Origin: Acytostelium subglobosum LB1
Taxonomy: Eukaryota > Evosea > Eumycetozoa > Acytosteliales > Acytosteliaceae
Direction of reading: 5' to 3'
Assembly (NCBI RefSeq): GCF_000787575.1
Contig: NW_012236521.1
Span: 824,924-888,923 of the forward strand
DNA: 64,000 bases
Within the stretch, counting starts at the first letter, position 1. Each line of letters starts with the position of its first letter. The notes beneath the pieces were generated by a model. The model searched no databases, was not told the DNA's origin, and saw nothing but the letters and a program-made list of their open reading frames with translations. Shown here in pieces: positions 44,605 to 56,288 of the stretch. The translations under genes were made by a program, and so were the position numbers.

Positions 44605-47557
44605 CTAACTTGGTCTCATAAAGGTGGTCTCTGTCATAAAGTTGGCAAGGAAGAGTGAGAGCAGGATGTATGAGAACATGACTAGGCCGAGGAGGGAGAA
44701 GAAGAACTTGGCCTGGCCAACTAATGAGCTGTCATCTTTGGTCTTCTGAGCAAACATAACTCTGGCCTGAAGTATTTGTTGTTGTTGTTGTTGCAAGTTG
44801 ATTTGTTGTTGTTGATTATGTTGTTGTTGTTTCTGTTGCTCATGTTGTTGTTGTTGCTTTGCCAATATTTGTTTGATAACTTTACGCGAATCCTCCACTT
44901 CATTCTTGTGAACCTCGACCTCGGACTGACTACCCTTCCTCCAATCAGCCACGTCTCCATGCAGCTTGATCCATCTCTCATTCAACTCTTTCATTGTGTT
45001 GCCAAGCCTTGATGTTGCGTCCTTGTACTGTATCGTCTGCTTCTGTTGCTCAGTCTCTGGCTCCTCGGGCAGTTGAGGCAGTTGTGCGATACTGAACTTG
45101 AGCTCGAGTATCTGATGGTCCAGCAGACAGTCTGGACTCTGTGTGAATGATTGGGACAGCTGATCGATGCACTGGATCATCTGATGGGCCAAATGGTGCG
45201 AGTGGTTGAGCTGCTCGACGACCGCCATGTTGCTGCCCGCCAAGTGAGACTTCAAAGCATTGTACTTGGATGTGAATGTGTCGATGGACACTTGGTTCCT
45301 CTGTGAGTTCTCCAGGCTGGCCTGCAGCTTTCGATTATGTTCGCTAATATCCGATCGCTCAATCTCCAGTGAATCAATCTTTGCTCGCAGCTCAGTGATC
45401 TGATTCTGAACTTGTGCGACATCTGGTGCCGGTTGTTGTTGTTGTTGCAATTGTTGTTGTTGTTGTCGTTGCCAATTGATATTCTCATCAAATGCAATCT
45501 GTTGCCTTTGTAACATCTTTGCATGTTGTTGTTCCAACAGCTGATATTGTTGCTCTTGTTCCAAAATACACTTCTTCATCTCGTCCTCCTCTGTTGACAG
45601 TCTTGATATCCTTGACTTTAGTCTCTTGATCTCACTATCCTTCTCGTCCTGCACCCTCTTCAACTCTTCCTCATTGTTCAGCATTGTTGAATTCAAAGAC
45701 TTTAACTTCTTCAACTCTCCCTTCTCTGTTTGATTGGTTAGTGATCATTTGATTGATTGAATGATTGAACTGATACATACTCCTTTGTATTGTGCGCTTT
45801 AACTCTTCAATCTCATCGACTTTGTCGTTCTCTCTTTTCTTACATCGCTCATACTCGTCGTTGAGCTCCTTGTGCCTCTTCTCGATTGACTTGAGTGTTT
45901 GGCTCTCTTTCTCCTTCTCCTTGCGCAGCTTGCTGTTCTCCTCCTTGTAATGCTCCAAGTCCTGTGCGGTCTCTTGTAGGTTGGCTTCGAGACCCCTAAC
46001 CTTCTCCGTGTTGTTGTCTCTGGCACTCAACTGTTGCTTCAGACTGTCGATCTGAGTCATGTAATCGGTTGAGGTGAGCTCACCGTTCGATCCAACATCC
46101 TCCAACTCGCCGTAGAATGGTGGGACGGACATGTCAAAGCGTCGCAGGCTTGGGTTGGATGAGACAAGACCCGAGCTCCTGGTTGAGAGCGAGCCGATTG
46201 TGCTCGTGGAGGACTTGGACATTGACGAAGACATGATGGGTAGGTTGGCGCCATCCTCCTCAGGATCAGTGTTAAAGTCGAGCAAACTGTTGATTGGATG
46301 ATCCAGGAAGACATCTTCATCCTGCATCGATGTGTCTACACTTGCCACTCGCTGGAAGTCCTCCACCATTCTCATAAACTCCCGGTTCGGGATGGTGTTG
46401 TTGATGAATGGCAGCGTGGCGATGATACCCTCGGCCTCGGACGGTCCAAAGCCATTGACTAATATGCTTCTAATGTCCTCGACGTGTATCACTCCATCGG
46501 GATCCTTCTTGATCGCTTCGTAGAATTGGAACAGCTCGTTCCTCTCCTCCTCGGGTGTCGCCCTGCCATCATCATTGTGCTGGTAGCCCATGGTAGAGTT
46601 GGTGGTGGGCGTGCTGAACTGTGACTGCTGCTGACTCTTGAACAGGGGTGTGTTGGCGGGGAAGTCGATGATATTTGATGGACGCTTGTTCATAAAGTGT
46701 GGCGAGTACAGTTCGAATCCACCCTGGCCAGCACCATCACTCGCTGTATTCTTGAGTGGGATGTTGGCATTGATTGGAGGTGATTGAGGCTGTTGCTGAT
46801 GCTGCAGCATCAAGGTGGACATGTCCAGGAATGACGTTGTCTGTGCACCACTCTTGCTCAATGCTATTGGTCTTGTATTCTTATAGTACAAGGACATTGA
46901 ACTCAATGTTCTTGCAAGCTTTGATGGACTACCTTGCAATGCCTGTGACTGTGATTGTGACAATGATGATGATAAAGTGTTTTTGTCATCCAATGATGCT
47001 CTCCTATCAATATTGGAGAATGAAGCGGAGGATGAGTGTACAGGCGTGTGCATTGGTCCTTGACTAGAAGACGACGACGATGGCAACGAGGCAAACAAGA
47101 ATGAAGATCCTGATGCCGACGAGTCTGTAGATGTGGCCGATGAATTCAACTCTGACAATCTAAGATTTGGTGCCGATGACGACGAAGAGTATGATCCAAT
47201 ACTAAAGCTATCCAACTCGTCCAAGCTCAATACCTGATCCATCTGTGCCTGTAATAATTGTTGTCTCTTACTACTAATATTACTATTATTGTTTGTTCTT
47301 GTTGTTGTTCTTGTTGTGATATTGTCTGTCTGTGTCTGAGTCTTTGTCTGTGTCTGTGACTTGTGTTGTTGTAGACTTGTTGACAACATGCTGCTTGTTG
47401 ATGTAGACTTGTCAGCTGCTGCTGTTGTGATGTTGTTGTTGCTGTTGATGTTGGATGTCAAAGTGGATGCGGATGAAGACAGGTGACCATTCAGATGTGA
47501 GTGGTGTCCCATTGTTATTGTTGTCTTATCCATCATTGCATCAACTCCGACTTCCAT
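44605..47557 (-). CDS. EF-hand / coiled-coil / tail-anchored protein
   Basis: Two exons in phase (47557-45781, 45725-44605) give 965 residues. Residues 1-330 are disordered, Ser/Thr/Gln-rich. A divergent EF-hand pair follows (EERNELFQFYEAIKKDPDG, then IHVEDIRSILVNGFGPSEAE, then TIPNREFMRMVEDFQ). Coiled coil runs from about 480 to 720 and again 780-920. The C-terminus is one hydrophobic span (FFFSLLGLVMFSYILLSLFL) with an eleven-residue tail ending FMRPS, so the protein is tail-anchored in the ER or nuclear envelope with its bulk in the cytosol. This order is that of KASH5-type linkers and of some golgins; no homology was established. The start is the ATG at 47557. Confidence 0.7.
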
Positions 47558-48358
47558 TTATGTAAGATTCAGATGTGTGTCTGGTCTGTCTGCTGAATGT
47601 GTGTTTGTCTTGTGTGTGAGTGTGTGCTTGTTGTCTTGTGATGCGTGTGGTGTGTGCGTGTGTGATAGGTTGTCGATGTGATAATGATCTCTGAATCTAA
47701 ACAATAATAAGTGATAAAGATGTAAAAGTTACTTATAAAGGGAACTTTTAGATCTGTGTGTGATAATGAATGAATGAAGGAAAGATGTAGAGGTATGTAT
47801 TATGAGATGAATGGAATCAAAATTCGCGCGCGGTGTTGAATGATTGACGAAGACCTATCCAACCTTAGCAGTCAATCACAATCACCAATACACCCTTTAT
47901 TAATTGATTACTCTTTTTGTTTCGCTGTGAACGATTGGGCGCCATCACAACACCCTCCACCCCCTATCATTCAAAATAAAATGGAAATGAACTCCAGTTT
48001 AGGCAACCAATATTTAAATATCCAACACACATGATTGTAACGTACCGCAGACAACCCCTTTCATTCCCACTAACCACACTGTTCACATGACACTACACAC
48101 ACATACATCTCTTGGTTGGATCTCTACATTCATTCATTCATTCATACACTCACTCATTCATTGTTATACATCTTGATGAAGTAATAAGTATTAGTGGTGT
48201 GAAGTGTGTTTGTGATTGACAACAACATCAACACAAGACAAGATATATAAGTGTCAAACACAAGACAAGTGATGAACATACACCAACACTTCCAACAACA
48301 ATACAACAACAGAGACATTAACAACAACAACAACAACAACAACAGCTACTACTAAAGG
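47558..48358. promoter_or_regulatory. Divergent promoter region (tail-anchored protein / ERCC4 nuclease)
   Basis: Intergenic region between divergent genes, with a (gt)n-rich block at 47568-47665 and a (cattcatt)n block at 48129-48160. The last 70 bp before the plus-strand ATG are (aac)n-rich leader. No coding frame. Confidence 0.4.
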
Positions 48359-51300
48359 ATGAGAATACGTCTACGTCTTAAAACACTTTATGCCAAACCA
48401 TTGAATGGACCGGCCAACCACCAGTTGACAGTGGTCGATGTCAACCCACAGTATGAGATACAACAGCTGCTGAATGGCATGTCACACAAGAGCACAGAGT
48501 ACCGCTTCTTCCACGCCAACTACTTGCTGGAGATGGACCGCACATTTGACCACTATCGCATCAAGGAGAATGATATCATCGAGACCGTGTCCAACCCATT
48601 CATCATGTGCGTGTTCTACAAGCTGCACAGCATGTATATCGCGCAGCAGGAGAATGAGCGTCGACTAAAAGGCTCAACATTCAACTCGCAGATGCTCATT
48701 CGCACGCTCACCTGTATCAAGTCTTTGTTCAGAGACGATATACCTTTTGTTGGCGACGACGTTGACAAGATCAAGCCCTACTTGAGAAACGCCGACATTG
48801 TCACTCTGCGCACCGAACTCATTGACTTCAAGCGATTCGATCAGCATCACGAGGACCCGATCGGACACTACGTACTACGCATATATAACATGCTGCCCGA
48901 CGAGGAGCAGCGCCGCATCAGACAGACATTGGACAACGCGTACATGGCCTTCCCAGCGACAACAACAACAATAGAGACACTCACCGAGACGGACACGGAC
49001 ACTGAGTCCGAGGGTGAGTGTCTCACTCAGCCCGACCCCGTCCAGCGTGACACAATATACATGGCACCAAAGGACATTGATATCGATTGTGACACTGACG
49101 ACGATGTGTTGGAACTATCCCGCGAAGGATCATTCAACCTGCCACAAGCCTCCAACTCGGTCACGACCCCCAATAGACAGAATGGTGGATTATCTTTCAA
49201 CTTGTTGCTCAAGAATGGAACCACAAAGGAAAGCAATGATCCCGTATTCCTCAAGAAGCTCAAGTACATTGAGGATGTCAACATGAAGCTCATTCAAATG
49301 TTCCCAAGATGTGGCATACCAATCCTACCTCGCGTGACCATGAACTATCCAGACGATCAACTATTCCTCGACAACTCAGACGCGCCACTCCAGCTCTCCG
49401 ACCTGGAGCCACCTCACTCTCCACCTGCGTTTCAATCAACTCAACCATCAACCTACAACAGCAACAACAACAACAATAATAATAGCATGAACCGGAGTAA
49501 TGGCAACAGCAGGAACCACAGCAGGAACAATAGTATGAATGGAGGAGGAACATCATCAGGAACAGGAAGGAACTTGTTTGGGAGCAACTCATCTTTGAAC
49601 AAAACAATGTCACTCAACAACTCGGCGACTATCTCTTTGGGTGCCAGCTCACAGGGGTCATTGTGGGACAACAGCTTCAATGGTTCACAAGGCGCTGGGT
49701 CGCTCAATGGTTCACAGAGGTCGATTGGAAGCCCGACACTCAGTCTCAACAACTCCACTGGCTCCAACTCATCCGCCACCAGTGGCTTTGGTCTCAAGCG
49801 TAGCACAGGACTGTCACTCAGCCAGAACTCCACCGACTCAAAGTTCACCACTGTCACGGAGGTTGTGTCACACTTCCCCGGCTCACTAGAGTATCAACAG
49901 AAGCAGCAACAGCAACCTTTGGCTGTGGTACCCAAGCCTGATCAGGCCTCAGATTCCAACTCAAACGACTCAAGCATGCAACTGAGTGTGTACACGGGCA
50001 AGTCGACGGTTTCCATGAGGGCCGCCGCCAACGCCAAGGAGAAGCTGTACTCGCCATTCTTCCAATCGTCAATGTACGCTACATTGATCGCGCTGTCCAT
50101 TCATGACGGCAAGATATTCACAGACATGGAACTGGCGGCCGTGTCCCAGCCCTTTGCCTACATCGACATGATTGATGCTCAACCCGTGCCCTACTACTCC
50201 TACGCCGACAACCTCACGACAATGGCCTCAAAGGAGAAGGGACATCTGCTCAAGTGTGAGAACAAGATGTTCTCGCAGTCACCCAAGGGCAAGGAGTACG
50301 GAAAGCATCTGCTTCGGTTCAACATTGATTATGAGCAGTTTGTGGCCAAGAACAACACGAGACCGATATTGGAGCAGAGCAAGGTGACCGTGGTGATCGA
50401 CACGCGAGAGGTCAAGGCCAAGTGTATCGAGAGGAATCTGCGAGACATGGGCGTCAACACCGTGATCAGGAAACTAAAGACTGGCGACTATTGCTTCGTG
50501 CCCACGCTGCCCACCTACTCAGAGTCGCTGGGCAGTGAGCTGATGTATCCGTTCCTGATGGAGAGGAAGACATGGCACGACCTCGAGAGCAGTATCTTTG
50601 ATTCCAGGTATCTCAGTCAGAAGCAACGCATGGTCTCACACGAGATCCTCAATCGCAAGGGACTTTTCTACCTGGTCGAGGGTGTCAAGGAGGCATACAA
50701 AGGCGCAACACAGTTTGATGAGCTGGAAAGAGTATGTAATCAATCATTCAATCAATCAACCTGGGAACCATTCCACTCACTCAATCATATGATCCAACAC
50801 AACAAAGAAAATAGAAGAGATGGTGAATACAGAGAGCTTCAATGTTATCAAGACGAACAACTTGTTGGAGACATGTAGATACTTGGCAATGTTTGCAAAG
50901 TTGTTGAGCGAACATTGGGATGAATCAAGAGGCATGTATCGATGTGCAGTGATCAATGAGTCGGCAGTGTTGGCCAATCCTCTGGCATCAAAGAAGGACC
51001 AACAACCACAGACAACGCCCGTGGACCGATCATATGTCACAATGGATTGCAGCTTGTTCAAGGAATACCTCTTGGTGCCAAGCTATCGCGAGCACGTCGA
51101 GCTCTGTGTCCGACAGACGCGCCACATCGAGAAGGTGTTTGCCATTCAAGGCCTGGCTGACTACACCAAGTCAATCTCATCCAACATGAATGCCAAGGTG
51201 AGGGAGTTCATCAGACATCATATGCTCAATGAGCCACTGAACAAGTACTTCACCCAAGATAACCTGCTGCTGATTGAAAGTGTGGACCAGATGTTGGTGT

Positions 51301-52304
51301 ACTACTACCTGCTACACTTGCAAGTTGTCGTTGGAGTCAAGGTCATACCATTCCCATCCAAGACTCAAATGGACAATCTGATTACGTTCCGCGATAGGGA
51401 GGTCAACCTGGAAAGCAGTCTAAAGATGTCCAATCTGCAACATCCTCATTTCTACGCCCTACCCATCTCAATGGAAGAATCTCAGCTAGTGCTCACTCGA
51501 AGTCAGTCACTACCTTTGGCAATCACTCAATCATCATCATTATCACAGCCATCACTTTCACAACTTTCAACCTCAACATCAACAACATCTACATCATCAA
51601 CATCATCAACACCTCAGAAGCGCAAGTTATCATCTCAATCATCTCAATCCTCTCAATCCACTCAAACATCATCCCAATCATTCCAATCGACACAAAGCTT
51701 GCCACCTCCAATCCAGCTACCATCCACGACGACTATAACTACCACAACGACGACAAGTGCTCAACCACAAGAGCCACCAACAAAGAAGGCGAAGGAAGAG
51801 AAGAAGAAAGAGAAGAAGGATAAGGATAAGATGGATACGACTCAACCAGATGGTGATGTTGGCTATCGCACTTGTAATCAACCAATGCATCAGGAGTGGT
51901 GGGGAACCAGTCCGGATCTGCCCACGACAGACTTCTACGCGCACAGCAAGCGATGCAAGAAATGCTACTGCAAGATACAGAACGAAAACAAACGACAGCG
52001 TACAATGAATCTGTCTGCTAACGGCGGTGACGAACATTTGCCGCCAGCAGCCCAGGTTCCCAGTCCCTTGACCACCGCCAAGACAGAGCCACTGCTCCAG
52101 CTAACCAATGCCCCAGATGATGCCACTCCAGCCCACGTGGCGCCAGCACCTCCCCCAGCAACCCCTAACAACAAGACTGGAGGACTCCAATCAACTCCCA
52201 ATGGCACAGTGGTCATCCTAGACTCGCCCAATGGTGGTCCACTGCCTAGCACAACATCAATCATGAACCGTGACGCCCAGCTTCATCCGATCCATATCGA
52301 ATGA
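48359..52304 (+). CDS. ERCC4-type structure-specific nuclease, MUS81-like
   Basis: Predicted DNA-junction nuclease. Two exons in phase (48359-50731, 50808-52304) give 1289 residues. Residues 1-80 look ubiquitin-like (MRIRLRLKTLYAKPLNGPA). A long Asn/Ser/Gly-rich middle follows. The nuclease core (about 675-800) has VTVVIDTREVKAKCIERNL, KLKTGDYCFV and MERKTWHDLESSIFDSRYLS, so the ERKX3D catalytic motif is intact. The exon 2 part (SFNVIKTNNLLETCRYLAMF) continues the domain as in MUS81. A Ser/Gln-rich linker leads to a Cys/His cluster (CNQPMHQEWW, HSKRCKKCYCK) that could bind zinc. It is much longer than ordinary MUS81 (about 550-650). Its stop lies 49 bp from that of the convergent AnmK gene. 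Confidence 0.75.
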
Positions 52305-52352
52305 TTATAGATATATTATGTACATTAGTTTAATTAATTGGATTAAAGGTTG

Positions 52353-53537
52353 CTAATGCGATGGCGACCATTTCGGATACATGGCACCCAAGATTGTAGA
52401 CTTTGTTGCGCCAGTGACAGATGGCACGTTGCCAGACATGTGGTTGACATGCAGGTATGCTAGATAAGCAAAGGCCAGACATTCAATTGCGTCTCCATCG
52501 ACGCCAACACTGGATGTTGGCTCCACTACTGCGTTTGGCATTCTCTCTTCCAATCGATCCATGATCAACTGATTACGAGCACCACCTCCACATACCAACA
52601 GTCGATCACAGCCACCATGTAAATCCACATGACTTGCTATTGATTCCACGGTTAGATCAACAAGTGTTGATTGTACATCGTTTGGACTAAGTGTAATGGT
52701 ATTTGAATGTTGCTGGTTGAACTTGTCAAGTTGTCCATGAAGCCATTCGAGATTGAACTGCTCTCTGCCAGTGCTCTTGGGAGGTGATCGTCCAAAGTAT
52801 GATGTCGACTCAATCATTTGCCTTAACAACTGTTGATTGGTAGTGCCTTGTGATGCGAACACTCCATCCTTGTCAAAGGTCTCGCCAGTACATTGATTGA
52901 TCCACGCATCCAACAATATGTTACCAGGTCCAGTGTCATAACCAACAACAGGCTCACCTGGGTGCAGCACGGTGAAATTGGATATTCCACCTATATTGAC
53001 AACGATTCGAAGTTCATTGTCATTGGCCAACACTCTTGAATGGAAGATGGGTACGAGTGGGGCACCCTGTCCTCCACAGGCCATGTCTCTTCGTCTAAAG
53101 TCACCAACTACATTGATCGAAGTCCTCTCTGCCACTATGTTATTGTCACCAATCTGCATTGTGAAGGGGTATTGAGTGTCTGTTGGCTGATGCCATACAG
53201 TCTGTCCATGACAACCTATTGCCTTTACATCACTTGGCTTCACATTGGCCTTTGACAACAATGCATTGACCGCATCAGCAAACAATATTGCCAACCTATG
53301 ATCAATCTCACCAAGTGTTCGCAAGGTAGTTTGTTGTCCTTGACATATTGACAACACTGCATCCTTCAAATCACTTGGGTATGGATGTGAATGCATTGCT
53401 ATGACCTTGAACTCGTTAGGTCCATCACCTGATTGTGACGATTGAGTAGTGTTGGTACTGATGTCCACCAACACAGCATCGACTGCGTCCATACTCGTTC
53501 CAGTCATCACTCCAATATATAGTTGATGATTATCCAT
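52353..53537 (-). CDS. anmK: Anhydro-N-acetylmuramic acid kinase
   Basis: Kinase that cleaves and phosphorylates 1,6-anhydro-MurNAc, a peptidoglycan fragment, to MurNAc-6-phosphate. One exon, 394 residues, the usual bacterial length. Family motifs are all visible: IGVMTGTSMDAVDAVLVDI at the N-terminus, IGCHGQTVWHQP, DFRRRDMACGGQGAPLVPIF, VVNIGGISNFTV, VGYDTGPGNILLDAWI and LLVCGGGARNQLIMDRL. Peptidoglycan is not made by amoebae, so the substrate presumably comes from digested bacterial prey. The gene has no intron but normal local composition, so if acquired from bacteria it has adapted. The start is the ATG at 53537. Confidence 0.93.
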   Translation of the reverse strand: MDNHQLYIGVMTGTSMDAVDAVLVDISTNTTQSSQSGDGPNEFKVIAMHSHPYPSDLKDAVLSICQGQQTTLRTLGEIDHRLAILFADAVNALLSKANVKPSDVKAIGCHGQTVWHQPTDTQYPFTMQIGDNNIVAERTSINVVGDFRRRDMACGGQGAPLVPIFHSRVLANDNELRIVVNIGGISNFTVLHPGEPVVGYDTGPGNILLDAWINQCTGETFDKDGVFASQGTTNQQLLRQMIESTSYFGRSPPKSTGREQFNLEWLHGQLDKFNQQHSNTITLSPNDVQSTLVDLTVESIASHVDLHGGCDRLLVCGGGARNQLIMDRLEERMPNAVVEPTSSVGVDGDAIECLAFAYLAYLHVNHMSGNVPSVTGATKSTILGAMYPKWSPSH

Positions 53538-53677
53538 CCTATTTATCCTATCTCTAGCTCTATCTCTATCCTATTCAATCAATCAATAACAATCAATCAA
53601 AGATTGGGTGTCGCTCGAACCTTTGATCAAAATATCTAGATTTTGTCGATCTTAGTGCTGATGGATCAGTCGTTTAT

Positions 53678-54944
53678 TCAGTACTTGAGTTCATCATAGT
53701 CGTAATCATCTCCGTCGTCTTCGTCTTCGTCTTCGACATAATCCTCGTCATCATCAATTCCCATCGCCTTGAACTTTCTAATGTTCTCTTCCTCTGTGTG
53801 ATGGATACGCATGTTCACAAGGTTAGTACGTGGTGCAGCCAACCAAAGTGTCAATAAACATACTCTTATGATCATAAACAACCTTGACACCTTTGGAATC
53901 CTCTAGGTCACGCTTCAGCTTGTCCCACTCTTGTGTGGCCTTGAGTTGCTCCTCTTTGGAACGCTCCTCCTTTGATCGGTCAAGGTCGGCCTTGTAATAG
54001 GTGAAGTAGTCTTGTGCAGCCAGTTTGATCTTGTCAAAGAACTCGTCGATTCCCGAGCCATCCACGGCAGACACACCAACACTCTGTAACGTTGAGTAGA
54101 ACTCCTCCAGTACAAGACTCATCGATCGCGTCAGATTGCTCATGTACGAGGGGTCGGATGTGAGCGCGTCCTGGAACGACTCAAAGTCATTCATCCATTC
54201 CTGCGCGAAGCGATGATTGGCCACATCGATCTTGTTGAACGCGACAACCATTGGCAGCTTGGTCTTGTACATGATTGAGCAAGCGTATAGCATGTTGGAC
54301 ATGAATGTCGTGGGGTCGATCGTGCGGGGCGTGTCCACCACGTAGACCAGGACTGTCGGGAAGGACGAGGCCATGAGCTCGGTGATGATACCACCACTGG
54401 CCGACCAGGTAAACACCTCGATCTGACCCGGTGTATCCATTATGATGTAATCTAGAGTCGGTGCACGCTTCTCGACCAACTCTAGTACTTTATCGAAACG
54501 AGTCGAGAATAGATTGAGTGATGTTACGATTCCACCATTTGGTCCAAGTCCATATTGTTTCATCACTTGCTTATAGTTCACTGTATCTCTAATATCAATA
54601 TTTGGTGTATATGGTAGCTTTGCAACTGCTGGGTCACAATTTATAATATAAGCTGGTATCTTATGTTCGTGTACATGTGCTCTAAGTCTTTGCAATAGTG
54701 TTGTCTACATGTATTGGTTAGTTAGTGAGTGTCCATCATCATTCAATCAATCAATGAGGGTATGTATGCATACCTTGCCACTACCAGCCATTCCAAGCAA
54801 GATCATATTGATCGGTAATTTCTTTGGTGCATCTGTTGTCGCATTATTATTGTTATTTGGGTCTGTTGAGGTTGATGATGTTGATGATGGTGTTGATGTC
54901 TGTGTAACATTGACATTACTATTAGTATCTGTTGTTTGTGACAT
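53678..54944 (-). CDS. gpn1: GPN-loop GTPase 1
   Basis: GTPase needed for nuclear import and assembly of RNA polymerase II. Three exons in phase (54944-54774, 54704-53864, 53793-53678) give 375 residues. The P-loop GMAGSGKTTLLQRL is split by intron 1. The GPN loop ([13 protein letters not shown]), [11 protein letters not shown] and [12 protein letters not shown] follow. The C-terminal exon is a very acidic tail ([20 protein letters not shown]), as in the family. The last intron holds a perfect TACTAAC branch-point sequence. The Thr/Ser/Asn-rich first 40 residues are an amoebal extension. GPN1 and DTWD1 share a 188-bp divergent promoter. Confidence 0.95.
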
Positions 54945-55132
54945 TGTATCTCTTTATATGATTTTTATATGTTTGAATGAATGAAGCACTTTATCGACTT
55001 TCGCCCTGTTCTTCAACTTCACTCATACTAACTTTCTTTTATTTCGCTGGCACTTTCGTTCGTTTCTTCTTTGTCATTTTGTATGAATGTTTAGAGATAC
55101 ATAAATATATATACGTTCAGATATAGTCAATA
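54945..55132. promoter_or_regulatory. Short divergent promoter (GPN1 / DTWD1)
   Basis: 188 bp separate the two divergent ATGs. Both flanks are T/A-rich (tttatatgatttttatatg; atacataaatatatatacg), and the centre is C/T-rich. It must serve both genes unless one uses a promoter inside the other. Confidence 0.5.
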
Positions 55133-56158
55133 ATGGAGAACAAGAAGAATAAGAAGAATAATAATAATAAGAATCAAGATGATGAGACAGAATCAGTTGA
55201 TTTGAATAAGTTAAAGTTGGATGATGAGGAACAGGAGCAGGAGCAGGAGCAAAAGAAGGAGTTCATTGATGATTCATGGTTATCAACATTAAAGCTTGCA
55301 CCAAGTGATTACTTGACTGAACTAGATCGTGCCATATGTCCACAATGTAAGAAGAAGAGAAAGTACTTCTGTTACGACTGCTACGTACCCTTTGGTGAGC
55401 CTGGACTGGCACCAAAGCTCAAGTTGCCAATCAAGTGTGACATGTAAGTTGATGTCTTTGATTGATTGATCAAGTGATACGACATTACTAACACTCATAG
55501 ATCAATCAAACATGTTTGTAGCCTTCATTATCCAACTGAGTTGTTGTCAAAGAGCACGGCTATTCATTCAAAGGTGATCGCGTTTGATGATGTATCGATA
55601 CATGAGTTCCCAGAGGTACCAGATTATAATGTTGATGAGACGGTGCTGTTGTACCCATCGGCCACCTCGGAGTTTGTTCGCGAATCAGACCTGTCCAATG
55701 TGAAGCGTGTCGTGTTCATCGACAGCCAATGGCACACGGCCAATAGAATACTGCGCGATCCACGCGTCAAGAAGCTGCGATGCATAAAGATCGACCAGCA
55801 CAAGACATTGTTCTGGCGCTATCAACAACATGGCGATGCATATCTGGCCACGATCGAGGCCATCTACTACTTTTACCGCGAGCTACACATGCGTTTGAAT
55901 GGTGGCAACTACGACGGACAGTATGACAACCTATTGTTCTACTACACCTTCTTCTACAACCTCATTCAAAAGACCTACAAACAAGGTGATCGCAACTTCT
56001 GGAGGAAACAGAACTATATCAAGCCAGCCAAAGATGGCATCACTGGCGACTCCATTACTGGCGACTCAACTGGCGATGACGAAGCCAACGACTCCACCGG
56101 CAACACTGGTGGCGACTCCAACAACACATATATCAGCACTGCTGACACAACAGACTAA
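55133..56158 (+). CDS. dtwd1: tRNA-uridine aminocarboxypropyltransferase, DTWD1-type
   Basis: Enzyme that transfers the aminocarboxypropyl group of SAM to uridine in tRNA (acp3U20 in DTWD1). Two exons in phase (55133-55443, 55522-56158) give 315 residues. After a charged Asn/Lys/Gln leader come a Cys-pair ribbon (CPQCKKKRKYFCYDCYVPFG), then ELLSKSTAIHSKVIAF, LLYPSATSEFV, and the DTW box as FIDSQWHTANRIL (D-S-Q-W). The acceptor at 55521 was preferred over 55500 because it keeps the spacing of DTWD1. The C-terminus ends in repeated GDSTGDD-like units. Confidence 0.88.
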
Positions 56159-56288
56159 TATTCATGGATTAAAATGTACTGTAACATCACCATGGACAAC
56201 CAAACCCTCGCACAATCACTCAAACAGCCTGGAATCATTCCAATCACTCAATCATTACTTGTAGTTTACATAATGATGGAATCCTTCT

